Assembly: GCA_958298945.1 (NCBI GenBank)
Contig: OY282607.1
Coordinates: 89,039,270 to 89,103,269, forward strand
Direction: 5' to 3'
DNA: 64,000 nt
Source: Atherix ibis
Lineage: Eukaryota; Arthropoda; Insecta; Diptera; Athericidae
Positions 37,056 through 47,815 of the stretch are shown here, in pieces. The notes under the pieces are model-generated. The model was not told the origin of the DNA. It saw only the letters and a list, made by a program, of their open reading frames with translations, and made no database searches. The translations under genes and the position numbers were made by a program. The stretch's first letter is position 1. Every line of letters starts with the position of its first letter.

Positions 37056-37896
37056 CAGTCCAGCGGCTCTCAGCGATCAGAGTGGCGTCAGCATACCGAA
37101 CGGTATCACACGATGTGGTCAACGTCGTAGCATCATGCCCACACATCGACACCCTGTCAGGAGAGCGTGAACGCCAACATCGTAGGAAGAAGGAAGAGCG
37201 GCGAAAGGTCCTCTGTGAAGAGGAGAGACCCGAGAGTCTTTGCCTCTGGCAAGAGAGATGGGACAACTCGACGAAGGGTCGGTGGACTCATCGGCTGATC
37301 CCACATGTTACCAAATATGTCACTCGCCTGCACGGGGAAGTCGGGTTTACATCACCCAAATCTTAAATGGGCATGGATGCTTTCGGGCATACTTGCACAG
37401 ATTCAAGAGAACTGACTCTCCAAACTGTCATCATTGCCGCGATGTGATCGAAGACGCAGAACACGTGTTCTCTACGAGGAGACGCGGGTGGAGCTGGAGA
37501 GAAATCTGAACCGTTCCATCAGTCCAGAAAACATAGTGGAGTTCATGCTGAAGAGCCAATCGGCTTGGAGCAGAGTTGCAGAGTACGCGGAATCTATCAT
37601 CAAGGATCTTCGCACCACATACAAAGAATAGGCTACGAGGCGTCATAACATCAGGACAGCAGTAAAATCAAATAAGAACGCCCCGGCGAAGTAGTATTTA
37701 CAAAGAGTGCCGCCGGCGAACCATCGTTCCGGGAGTAAAGTTAGAGGTACAGGTTAGGTTTTAGCGATGTAAAAATCCCGCATAACTCCTCTGGCAGGTA
37801 AAAGGTCTTCCAGGTGAGTACCTTTTTAAAGGTTTCCCTCTGTACCTCAATTATCTAAACCTTAAAAAAAAAAAAAAAAAAAATAAAAAAAAAAAA

Positions 37897-38535
37897 CTGT
37901 CTAGCTGGTCAGCCATACTACCTGTCTAGCTAGCCAGGCAGAAAACCAGCTGTCTAGCTAGCCAGGCAGCCAACCAGCTAGGTAGCCAAAGTAGCTGTCT
38001 AGCTATTTATCCAAAGAAGCTCTCTAGCTAGCTAGCCGAAGTAGCTCTCTAGCTAGCTAACCGAAGTAGCTCTCTAGCTAGCTAGCCGAAGTAGCTCTCT
38101 AGCTAGCTAGCCGAAGTAGCTCTCTAGCTAGCTAGCCAAAGTAGCTCTCTAGCTAGCTAGACAAAGTAGCTGTCTAGCTAGCTAGCCAAAGTAGCTGTCT
38201 AGCTATCTAGCCAAAGTAGCTGTCTAGCTAGGTAGCAAAAGTAGCTCTCTAGCTAGCTAGCCGAAGTAGCTCTCTAACTAGCTATCCAAAGTAGCTCTCT
38301 AGCTAGCTAGCCGAAGTAGCTCTCTAGCTAGCTAGCCGAAGTAGCTCTCTAGCTAGCTAGCCAAAGTAGCTCTCTAGCTAGCTAGCCAAAGTAGCTCTCT
38401 AGCTAGCTAGCCAAAGGAGCTGTCTAGCTAGCTAGCCGAAGGAGCTGTCTAGCTAGCTAGCCGAAGTAGCTGTCCAGCTAGCTAGCCAAAGGATCTGTTT
38501 AATTATTTATTCTAGGTTTCTGCTGCTGTCTAGCT
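37897..38535. repeat. 25-bp minisatellite rich in CTAG/AGCT
   Basis: Twenty consecutive units of exactly 25 bp run from 37,991 to 38,490, with degenerate units before and after. The consensus is GTAGCTCTCTAGCTAGCTAG followed by CCGAA or CCAAA. Units differ mainly at T/G in position 7 and G/A near the end. The core AGCTAGCTAGC is self-complementary. It is non-coding and interrupted on its left by the R1-clade LINE. Confidence 0.97.
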
Positions 38536-41319
38536 AGTTTTCTTATCTATTTAAGTAGATAAACTATCATAATCCGTTCTGAGTAGTTATTTTGAGAATA
38601 ATTTCTCATTTTCAGTTTTTTTTAAAATTCCGCATATTTCTTTATGAAATTTTTGTGTCCCCATACTTTTAAAGACTTTCCCAAATGATAAAAAAAACCG
38701 ATTCGATTAATCTTAATTTCGACACAATTTCATTTATAAAGATTTATATTTGTTTAATTTAAGCAATAGTTTGGAGAATGCTTGGAATCTTCACTGTCTT
38801 CATTTGAGAAGAAATATTTTAAATCATGTCCTCAGCTAATGGACTCTCATCACGCAATACGATGTCCATTGGAAACGTGTATGATCTCATGAACAGAAAC
38901 TTTGACAGATTTTCTTTATCTGGCTGCATGTCTTTAGGCCATTTAATTGGTTAGCATTTGTTATCGTTGCCAGAATATCACAGAATTTTTTTCCTCTCCT
39001 TTATGCCATGAAATAATCTGAATTGGAATTGTTTTAGCAGAGTAGAGCCTATAATAACCTTTATTAATGGGATTTATGAATAATCAGCTCTTTGCCATTA
39101 ATACTTGCTACCGTGACAGTAGCCTGAACATGTTAATTCCTCTGAAAATCAATAAATTCAACCAAAGAAAATGATTGTGCTATCATCAAATTATTATATA
39201 TTCTTAGTCGATTTGGTATGCTTTTACGAGTATATTAAAATTTATTAAAGTGTTTCTAAAAATGGTAAAATGTATTTCGTATTTAAGGCTTTTTTTAGTC
39301 AGATAGATGTACAGGAAATTATTTTAAAAAATATGCTAAGAAAAACAAATTAATTACATGATCTATACTTGATCTAGTAGAAAATTGTAATAAATTCGCA
39401 ATAATAATTCCCTATTGTATTCATATCAACAATTGAATTCATGCTCTATAAACGCTCTTAAATGTAAAATTTATCTCAATATTTGATATTAAGTAACTTC
39501 TTCAGTAAGGAGATAAAATTATAACAAATATGCACAGAAATCCAGTGACCCAGAAATTCAATGAAAATCTTATAATTCAACATTATTTACAGAAGAACAA
39601 TAAAATACCTTCTTCACATGTTGGTATTAGAGAACACATTATATAAGCTTTAATATGGATAAAAAAAAATCCCATTTAGGTGCTCTAAAAAGTAAGGTGC
39701 ATCCTTTCTTCACATTTAATTTTTTCACCTGCTTTCTTCGGAATAGAAAAAAAAACCTTTCCGATGGCATACTGATAATCTTACATCTTCCGTAAAGGAC
39801 CAGGTTTTTTTTTGGAAAATAATTTACAGTCTACACTCATACACTAAGCTTTTCGTACGTATTTACCATATCGAATTTCTTATATTTACCTAAGAATATT
39901 GTATAATAGCGCACATCACCTACTCTATCCGCAATGAAGGTTTTGTAGAATAGGCTTGCGACAATATGTTCTGCGGATGGGAAGTCTTTAAAAATGCTGG
40001 GAACATGTGGAAGAACTCATAAGGCATATGCCATCGATAAGCTTCGAAGGCAACATGAAAAGTTATTCTTATCTAAAATGAGAATCTTTCGTTAGTACTT
40101 TGGTACAATACTGAACGAATACATCTTCCTGTGTGACCTAATCCTTTCCATCATTGCCGGTAGGCAATATCTTGTACTAAAAGCCATCATTACCACCTCT
40201 GGCATCACAACCAAGACCAGCCAATACAAGCGTCTTTCTATCCCGCAAAGACAATATTGCCAATGTTGGGGAACTTTCTTATTACCATATTCATCCTTTC
40301 AAGATATTGTCAGGATACGTACGTAGAAATCTAACCAAAAAAAAAAAAATGCAGTAAAAACAACTTCGCTTAAAAGACAAAATAGAAATAAAGAAAGCCC
40401 ACTCAGCAAATATGTATTAAGAAGTCTTAAAGACCTTGGGCCAAAGGAAGTGTTACGTGTAGAAGTTTGTAGAATAAAATGAAATAAATAAATGAAAAGT
40501 TAAAAAAAAAAAACAGTTTCATGGAGCATAAAAGTAGAAAAGGGGTTGATGTACATATGATAACATAAGATTTTATGGTAAGTGTTCTTCACTTAGCTCC
40601 GGGGCCAAACTGTCAGCTCTACTGACAGGTGATACATACTTAAAAACCCTTGAGAATTGGGACGAGGTCATGACACTTTCTTTTCGAACTGTTATCTATC
40701 ATAGCATCCCCATCCCGTTTTCTGGAAAAAATGTTTTCTTTGACGAATTTGGCAGTTTATATATGACAATTTTTCGTTTGTTCTAGATGGGGTGGAGTTT
40801 TTTTTTCATTTAATTTTTTTTTTCTCTTCAAAAAGTGCAAATACATTCACGAATAAAGTTCAGTAGTTCAGTTGATTTGTGTTTATAAAATCTTTAGCAA
40901 TTTATCTAGAAATTTATCAAGAAATTACCTTGTAGAATATTAAAAAGTATTACTAATAAAATGGGCAATAAATTTTATATTAAAGTTTATTCCGTTTTGT
41001 TTTGGAAGGGAAATTTTAAGATTTTTCAGTTTAGTGAATTTAAAGTTATCGGTATTATTGTTGAAAATTTTGCTTAATAGAAGTTTTATAGAATTTTTAA
41101 CAAAACACTAAAAAAATGTTCCAATCACTAATGGAGAATTTTTTTTCTAGAACAAACTTTAAACTTGATTAATTATCTTTTTTCTTTTCTTTTTTTACTG
41201 ATATTTACAACTACACATAGGAACAAGCAGATTTATATAATAGTAATAATTATTATGAATGGTTGTGGGGAGTAAACATCCATCGAAATGCCTCCTGGTA
41301 GCGTATGTTTATGTTAGGC
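38536..41319. other. Unassigned AT-rich DNA, possible LINE ORF1 remnant at 40.1-40.5 kb
   Basis: Mostly A/T-rich. At about 40,160-40,330 the plus strand has a frame reading AIITTSGITTKTSQYKRL then IPQRQYCQCWGTF, faintly like the start of a Jockey ORF1 zinc knuckle (PQCxRCQxYGH). An A-rich tail lies near 40,480-40,515. The similarity is too weak to call a gene. Confidence 0.25.
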
Positions 41320-41583
41320 CTCAGTATTTGAATAAATCACGCGACCAGTCCTTGATTGGTGTTTTTAGGAAAGGAAGTGGAGGATAGTACTTGAACGAGA
41401 GGATTAGTATGATTGGAGACACAGAAATGAAACTTTTTATAAGGAGGCACAGTAACAACATGAACAAATGAAAACAGTATTTCAAATGTAAAAGGGAGGG
41501 TCAAAAATTGTACGGAGTATTTTTGATTGAAAGGATTGGATTCGACGGGAATTAGAATGCTTACTAGAGCCACAGAATTTTAG
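41320..41583 (-). pseudogene. Jockey-like LINE C-terminus, downstream of the 52-bp array
   Basis: On the minus strand the frame reads SKHSNSRRIQSFQSKILRTI then FDPPF (about 41,490-41,560), the segment that follows 'YG-I-Q-LWG-x-A' in Jockey-clade ORF2 proteins. It continues to YKKFHFCVSNHTNPLVQVLS (about 41,370-41,440), the equivalent of the terminal 'FH-x-x-x-x-x-HPNPL' motif. Frameshifts separate the pieces. It joins directly to the tandem array whose unit encodes the preceding residues, so array and C-terminus belong to one former reading frame. Confidence 0.7.
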
Positions 41584-42474
41584 TCCGTAAGTCCAAAGAG
41601 GTTTCAATAAGGCTTTGTATAAAAGAACTTAGCTGTCCGTAAGTCTATAATGGTTTTAGTAGGACATTGTACAAAAGTACTTTGCTGTCCGTAAGTCCAT
41701 ATTTGTTTTAGTAGAGCATTGTATGAAAGTACTTTGCTGTCCGTAAGTCTATATTGGTTTCGGTAGGGCATTGTATGAAAGTACTGTGCTATTCGTAGGT
41801 CCATATTAGCTTCAGTAGGGCATTGTATAAAAGTACTTTGCTATCCGTAAGTTCATATTTTTTTCAGTAGGGCATTATATAAAGGAACTCGGCTATCCGT
41901 AAGTTCATATTGATTTCAGTAGGACATTGTATGAGAGTACTTTGCTATCCGTAAGTCCATATTGGTTTCAGTAGAGCATTATATGAAAGTACTTTGCTGT
42001 CCGTAAGTGCATATTGGTTTCAGTAGAGCATTGTATGAAAGTACTCTGCTGTTCGTAAGTCTATATTGGTTTCGGTAGGGTATTGTATGAAAGTACTTTG
42101 CTATCCGTAGGTCCATATTGGCTTTAGTAGGGCATTGTATAAAAGTACTTTGCTGTCCGTAAGTCTATATTGGTTCCAGTAGGGCATTATATAAAGGAAC
42201 TCTGATTTCCGTAAGTTTATATTGATATCAGTAGGATATTGTTTTAGAGTACTTTGCTATCCGTAAGTCCATATTGGTTGCAGTAAGGCATTGTATAAAA
42301 GTACTTTGCTCTCCGTAAGACCATATTTCTTTCAGTAGAGCATTGTATGAAAGTACTTTGCTATCTGTAACTCATATATTAGTTTTAGTAGGGTTTCAAT
42401 ATAGCATTGTATGAAAGTACTTTGCTGTCCGTAAGTCTATGTTGGTTTTAGTCGGACATTGTATAAAAATTAAG
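41584..42474 (-). repeat. 52-bp minisatellite derived from LINE coding sequence, about 17 copies
   Basis: The word TCCGTAAGT (variants TTCGTAGG, TCTGTAAC) recurs at exact 52-bp steps from 41,584 to 42,364 (16 starts). A 17th copy at 42,428 is offset by a 12-bp insertion. Each unit reads TCCGTAAGTCCATATTGGTT, CAGTAGGGCATTGTATGAAA, GTACTTTGCTG. On the minus strand the unit encodes SYNALLKPIWTYG, the conserved 'LYKALLKPIWTYG' stretch of Jockey-clade ORF2. Because 52 is not a multiple of three, only one unit in three is in the LINE frame. Confidence 0.95.
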
Positions 42475-42640
42475 TGTTGTCTACAGTAAGTTCGGAGCGT
42501 TGTCCTGAAGTCAAAGTAGTTGTAGGTATAGTCTTTTTAGTTCTTGTCTTTTAAGCTTTTGTGTGGATTCCATGTGAAGCCTTTATCTAAGTTTAGCCCT
42601 AAATAGTGGTATAAGTATGTATAAACTGTACTATTTTCGG
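42475..42640 (-). pseudogene. LINE coding remnant upstream of the 52-bp array
   Basis: On the minus strand this short segment reads LTSGQRSELTVDNT just before FLYN and the first array unit. That matches the 'LLGRRSKLSIDNKLLLYK' residues that precede the tandemly repeated motif in Jockey-like ORF2. Together with 41,320-41,583 it brackets the array with collinear LINE sequence. Nothing recognisable remains further upstream. Confidence 0.5.
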
Positions 42641-45600
42641 TTAATTTCTAAAAAGAATTTTTAAATTTATATTAAAAATAATTAATTATTAATTTAATCA
42701 ACATGTTTCAGGGTTTTGCTTAGACTTTACCGTCATGAGACTCGATCCTGTTCAAGTATTTTCTGATGACATATTCGAAAATTTCTGTTTGTTTGTTTAT
42801 AAATACTTTGAAGATTGTTTGCATTGACAATTTTTTCCGTAGCCTTAAAAGAAAAATTTCAACAATATGATTTTTGATGACTGTTGACATAAACGAATCC
42901 TCCTAGAAAGTTTCTGCTCAATTAAGCCAAAATCTATTGTGTTTCAGTTTAAAGTCTTTAAGTTTGGGTCAAAAAAATTGGTTATCATAGGTCATAGTAC
43001 TCAGAATTCCGTTGGCTGCGAATTAAATAATGATAATATAAAATGGCACTTTTTGATCTATATAAATATTATTTTAATTATTTTATTTAAAACTTATCTA
43101 ATACATGACAGGATTCGACTTTCTAAACGACGAACTGAATAATCTGCCATTTTGCTAAAACTACAACAGCAAATCTTTGTTGATTTTGCAGTACCAAAGT
43201 TTAAAATAGAAGATCAGAAAAATTACATACTTTTTGATTGATTCTATATAATTTAAAAAAAAAAAATACTGATTCAGACATAGACTGATATATAAATCAA
43301 AAAGATAAATTGAAGTAAATATCCTTCAGGCTTTTAGCAAGTATCAAATCTAGTACTTATATAACATTTTCTTACAACTAAACAAGAATAAAGATACTAA
43401 ACGATTTCCGTCTGTTCCATCATGTAAATATCTCATCTAAAATTTGATTCTTGTCAATTTCATATTTTTACTGTATTTTTGTTCTCTGTAGTTTTGTAGA
43501 TATTTTTTTTCTCAACTTTTTCTAGCGAAAATCTTCCCTTCATCGTCATTCGGATGAAATGAATTTCAAATTAAAACATAAATAATGCTTGAAAATAGCC
43601 AAAGGCAGATTGTGCTTATGTGCAGTTACTAGCATATGTGTAGTACTGAAAAAATCATACAGGACTTTGATGTGGAATTGTAACCTTTGCCAAAAGTTTA
43701 CCAGAGCACCCTGTCTGCAAGTTCATAGCATCTTCTAGCATATGAGGAATCGGTCTTAAACATTATCATAGCGAACAATACAGATACACATTTATTTCCT
43801 CCATAAAAGGAAAGATTATTTTCGATTAGGAGACTTGCTAGGAACGAGGACCATTATTAATGCGAGAATTGCGTGTGAACTTGATTTCTTACTTGAAGGA
43901 GCTCCACCACCAACTTCTACTTCCCATTACCATCTTGTACTTTACCTTATTTATTTAGTACAAGTTTTTTGTTGTTGTTAAAAATCTACATTATTTTTAT
44001 TTAACGATTAGATTGTAGAAGATTTGTAACTCATATGGGTGTGCATACACGTACACGTTCCTCAGATACGATTTTTTACTGCCATTCTACTAGCCTGGCA
44101 GTTATGTAAATTACAAAACAAACACTTTGCTTTGAAAATGGTGATAGAACCACGCTCAATGAAAATTAATAGCATAAATCATACTCTCATCGATACGATA
44201 TAAAATTTTGTAATATTTCATTTCGTAATCGAATATAGACTCCTCCGTAACGACCGAGTAGGTATTCGTTTTGAATATTTTTCATTCACTTTCATTTCTT
44301 CTTCAAATAGATTTTCTCACCAAAGTACGAGTATTCATCGATTTGCAAACAGATGCAATTTATTGCAAAATAAATATCAAACTTAGTCCCAAATTAAGTA
44401 CAGCCCGCGGCTTAGCGTTTATTTCAAAGAATTAATAAATGCATTCGGAACGGCTGTATTTATTTAGGGAGTTGCAATTACCCATTGTGCAAAACCCTCC
44501 TCAGTTCATATCCGATGCATATCATAGGACAGAATAGATATCCTGTATAATGGAACAATCCTACAAAAACATCGAATAGACATAGATCACACCCAAACAC
44601 TGTTTGCTCTGTACAAAAGTCAAATTTTTCAAAAGAGATAATTTCCGGTCATAAAATTACAGGACATTATTCCAATTCATTTATCATCGTTCAATTGTTG
44701 GTAAAATTCAAATCTTTGATTTTGTTGTTGTTTTTTTTTTTTCAAAACAGATATAAAGATTTAATAATATTTTAGAGGAAATTTTTTTTACTCGTCCATA
44801 CAAAGTTGGCAGATAAACTAAAATAATATACACAAAAGAAGGACGGAGAGAATGGCGCAGGATATGAAGTTCGTCATGGACTATAGACCGTAAATGATCG
44901 GCAACGAAATAATCATAAAAAATTCACCATTAAATGAAATCATAACAAAAACTCAGGGGGATGTCATAAATCGTTTTAAATGTGGTGAGTATACCCCGCC
45001 TTGTCTATCGAACAATAATATTTCCTTTGCCATATAACGTGTAACATGCATGTCTGAATGAGTGGTGGTTGTAGGTTGTCGAAAATCGTCTCCGGATGAG
45101 TAGACACTAAGAGATCCGAATACAAAACACTAACATTTTCTAGCAAACTTTATTAAACGCAGGTAGACGCATAATAATGCTAACACAAAATGGACATAAC
45201 AATTGACAAACGACCAAAAACCGAGCAGATCCTTTTTCGTCATTCATAGAGACTATCTTGTATCAATTGGCAGCGTTCATGAACAATTCATTATTCCTCG
45301 GCAAACTGAACTATGTATGCTCAGCTAAAAGAGGCTGAAGGTACACATTCCATTCTATTGAGGCAGTAGGGATTGAGTAAAAATCGGATGTTGAATGGAG
45401 CCGGAAACATGCATCAGACATCAGGAATTGGGATTCAGACGCAAATCCCTTTAGTTACACATTATTTACACATAGAGGGATACCGACGTAAAATTCGAGC
45501 CCATTTCACGCTAGAATAATGCAACAATTAGTGAAAATACATAACTCACAGGATTTCTTGTTTGCCAAAGCCAACAAAGGACATTCACTAAGTTCAGTTA

Positions 45601-46019
45601 CATTCTGTGGTGTTCATATTACAAACGCTTTTCGCCGCTCATTCTCTGTCTACGCTGCAGTTATCCTCCATCGCAACGTATTGAATTGTGAATACGAATT
45701 TGCAATCACAACACATGCATACCATTTATACTTTACTAACGATACATGAGACCAAAAGTCTCTTCAAATCGTATATGATGCCAATGAAATTTCGAAAACA
45801 TTGAATCCTTTCAGAAATTTCACCTAAAAGGATAGAGTAAATATTTACTTTCATGTAAGCGAGTAGTTAACAGACAAAAAAAAATTGCAAATATTTTAAT
45901 TTGTGCACATTTAGTAAATATTTTTTCAAGAGCACATTATGTACTTTTTTATCATTCTAGAAAATGTCTAGAGTAAGAAAACTATTTTTATAAAACACTG
46001 TGATAAAAATATAATTGTT
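42641..46019. other. Unassigned DNA, relatively free of transposons
   Basis: No transposase or reverse transcriptase motif. 43.6-45.8 kb has more balanced composition than the flanks, with unique-looking sequence (for example 45,120-45,240) that could be conserved non-coding DNA. No open frame above 76 codons. Confidence 0.3.
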
Positions 46020-46910
46020 TTATTTTTAACCATAACTAAGGAAATCGATATATTCAAAAATGCCATTTCTAATGCCAAATCGACAAAATTTACTAGGGCT
46101 TATTTCTGTACAATTAGCCTCCATTCTATAGTATCAAAAATCCTAGAGAAATTGTTCCTAAAAAGGCTTTATTCTATTTTTGAAACCAAAAATGTAATTT
46201 CTCAGCATGAGTTTGGATTTAGAGCTGAGCAATCCTTTATCCAGCAGTGTTATCGCATAGTATATTATATAGCGCGCCGCTAGAGCGAAAGGAATATTAC
46301 CCTGACATGCTAGATTACTTTGGAAGTTGCAACCAGTTTTACCCTATAGTTATTTTTACATTCTAAAATCCTATCCCTCAGACCGATATTTTCAGGAAGC
46401 TAAAATTATTGAGTATTCTGTGTCTACGCCAGTGTACCTCAGGGAAGTATCCTAATACCAATACTTTACAGTATTTACACCCATAATAATCTTTGTCACA
46501 ATGATATACTGACGATTCAAACACCTTTACTAACCAAAAAGATCATTTCACAGCCATCAACATCCTATAGAACAATATCCACTTCTTAGAAATCTGAATA
46601 AAATGGTGGAGATTTGGGGTAGATAAGCAAAAATCTGCTCATTTTTCTTTCAAAAATCTGCTCATGTTAATCCTAAGCGTCAGTAATATACCATAAAAAA
46701 TTAGTGTGCATTTTATATTAGACAAACGGATAACCTGGAACACTCATAAAAAAACCTAAAAGAAGTGAACTTAAAGGACGATATAACGAATTACTACGAC
46801 TTCCATATAGTAGACCTAAAATAACAATAAAACCGAAAAATTTTACTCAGCATTTACTGTACTAAAACTACTATGGACATACAGCTTCGAACTTTGGGCT
46901 ACCTAGTCAA
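46020..46910 (+). pseudogene. Jockey-like LINE reverse transcriptase remnant
   Basis: Plus-strand landmarks in order: ISLHSIVSKILEKLFLKRL then ISQHEFGFRAEQSFIQQ (46,105-46,255), the 'YRPISLLP...HQFGFR...ST' region; SVPQGSILIPILYSIYT (46,435-46,485), the template-grip motif; a degraded region where YADD should stand (NDILTIQT); KWWRFGVDKQKSAHF (about 46,600-46,640), the 'W...NxxKS' motif; and RITWNTH (46,727-46,748), matching 'LDxxLTWxxH'. The final recognisable piece is LLWTYSFELWAT (46,870-46,905). Multiple stops and frameshifts. The element ends at a set of short direct repeats, beyond which an inverted family 1 copy begins. Confidence 0.78.
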
Positions 46911-47045
46911 TATAGGAAAAATTGTCAATACTCCCTTTTTTATACTTTGGGGTTGATCTAAGAAAAATTGTCAATATTGCCTTTTTTGACTCTAACAATC
47001 CAAACCCCAAATCGTCAATATAGGAAAAATTGTTAATGCATAGAT
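46911..47045 (+). repeat. Short direct repeats at a LINE / family 1 junction
   Basis: GTCAATATAGGAAAAATTGT occurs at 46,911 and again near 47,014, with a variant CTAAGAAAAATTGTCAATAT near 46,957. This local duplication separates the LINE remnant from the inverted family 1 copy. Confidence 0.75.
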
Positions 47046-47815
47046 TTTACACTGATCGTATCAGTGCACGATCTTTGTGCGTAGCCGCGCAAATTTTCCT
47101 CGTTGCAAGAATGTAAAAAGGGAAATTCAGCGAACCTATACATCGAGCTTGATCGTGCATATACTACATATAACGTTGTTAAGATTGCTCATTGCAATCT
47201 TATCATTTGCGCTTTCTTTATTTTGACATTTGACAGTTCCCATATTTACTGTGCGAATGCATGCTCGTTCATTCATATTTAATTTATTTAAAATAAATTT
47301 TATATAATTTATTTCTTTAATATTTATATTATAAAATATAAAGTAATATGTAAGTGAAGGTTACCTGATGAAAATTTAACAAAAAGGACTAGAAACTAGT
47401 GTAGTGTACTGTATAGAAAAAAATCGTTTGTTATTAATTAATAAATATGTTTAATGAAATGACATATTTTTTTTTCATTCAATTCAAATATTATTAAATA
47501 AATAAACGAATTCAAAAAAAAATGTGAAAACATACTTCATAATACAAAGTAAATAACATAAAAATATATATTTCAACTTGTGGAAATTGCCTTTTGGTCA
47601 CGCAAATTGCACGTGCATCGCAATTAATTGTTCGTGCATTGATCGCGAAATGCACAAACTTTGTTCTCGGTGAACGTGCACAATCCTATGCACGCGCACA
47701 GTATGTAAGTTCTCACGCATATCTTACACTGTCAGACCCGTAAAAAAAGAGAAAATTTAGCATATAAATCATTTGTTCGATACAAGGTATAATTTGAGCT
47801 TAATCCATTAATAAA
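47046..47815 (-). repeat. Dispersed repeat family 1, copy E (inverted)
   Basis: On the minus strand block X starts near 47,812 (AAGCTCAAATTATACC) and includes GGGTCTGACAGTGTAAGATA and AACAAAGTTTGTGCATTTCG. Block Y (47,046-47,290) includes GAACTGTCAAATGTCAAAAT and the dyad GATCGTGCACTGATACGATC. It ends directly after block Y, without the reverse-transcriptase tail present in copies A, B and D2. Confidence 0.7.

Larger units (their letters stand above)
35013..37896 (+). pseudogene. 5'-truncated R1-clade non-LTR retrotransposon with poly-A tail
   Basis: This GC-rich block stands out sharply from its surroundings. It starts inside the endonuclease domain (VVIAGDFNAWSIEWGS, 35,056-35,105) and continues with a linker and a reverse transcriptase: NGKAPGPSGIPNIALK (35,884-35,930), FQFGFRKGRSTIDALEL (about 36,193-36,245), LDIKNTFKSARW (36,327-36,362, first catalytic Asp), GIPQGSVLEPLLWNV (36,495-36,540) and SFADDVAIV (36,589-36,616, the catalytic FADD). 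After RYLGVVLDARLNYKEH and the thumb it ends with a Cys/His motif CHHCRDVIEDAEHVF (37,427-37,470). R1 elements copy their RNA into nicked chromosomal targets. The domain order and the C-terminal zinc knuckle fit R1/TRAS/Waldo relatives. Several frameshifts, a 39-bp duplication (36,048-36,125) and a 33-bp inversion hairpin (36,981-37,055) inactivate it. A poly-A tract (37,864-37,896) closes it. Confidence 0.88.

Noticed and set aside
35334..37646. Numerous overlapping open frames on both strands of the GC-rich block
   Set aside because: Most are shadows of the R1-clade LINE; high GC lowers stop frequency in all frames.
40080..40515. Possible Jockey ORF1 zinc-knuckle remnant with an A-rich tail
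   Set aside because: Only one loosely fitting CxxC word; not enough to call.
41604..41804. 66-codon minus-strand frame in the 52-bp array
   Set aside because: It is simply translated tandem repeat; the period is not a multiple of three.
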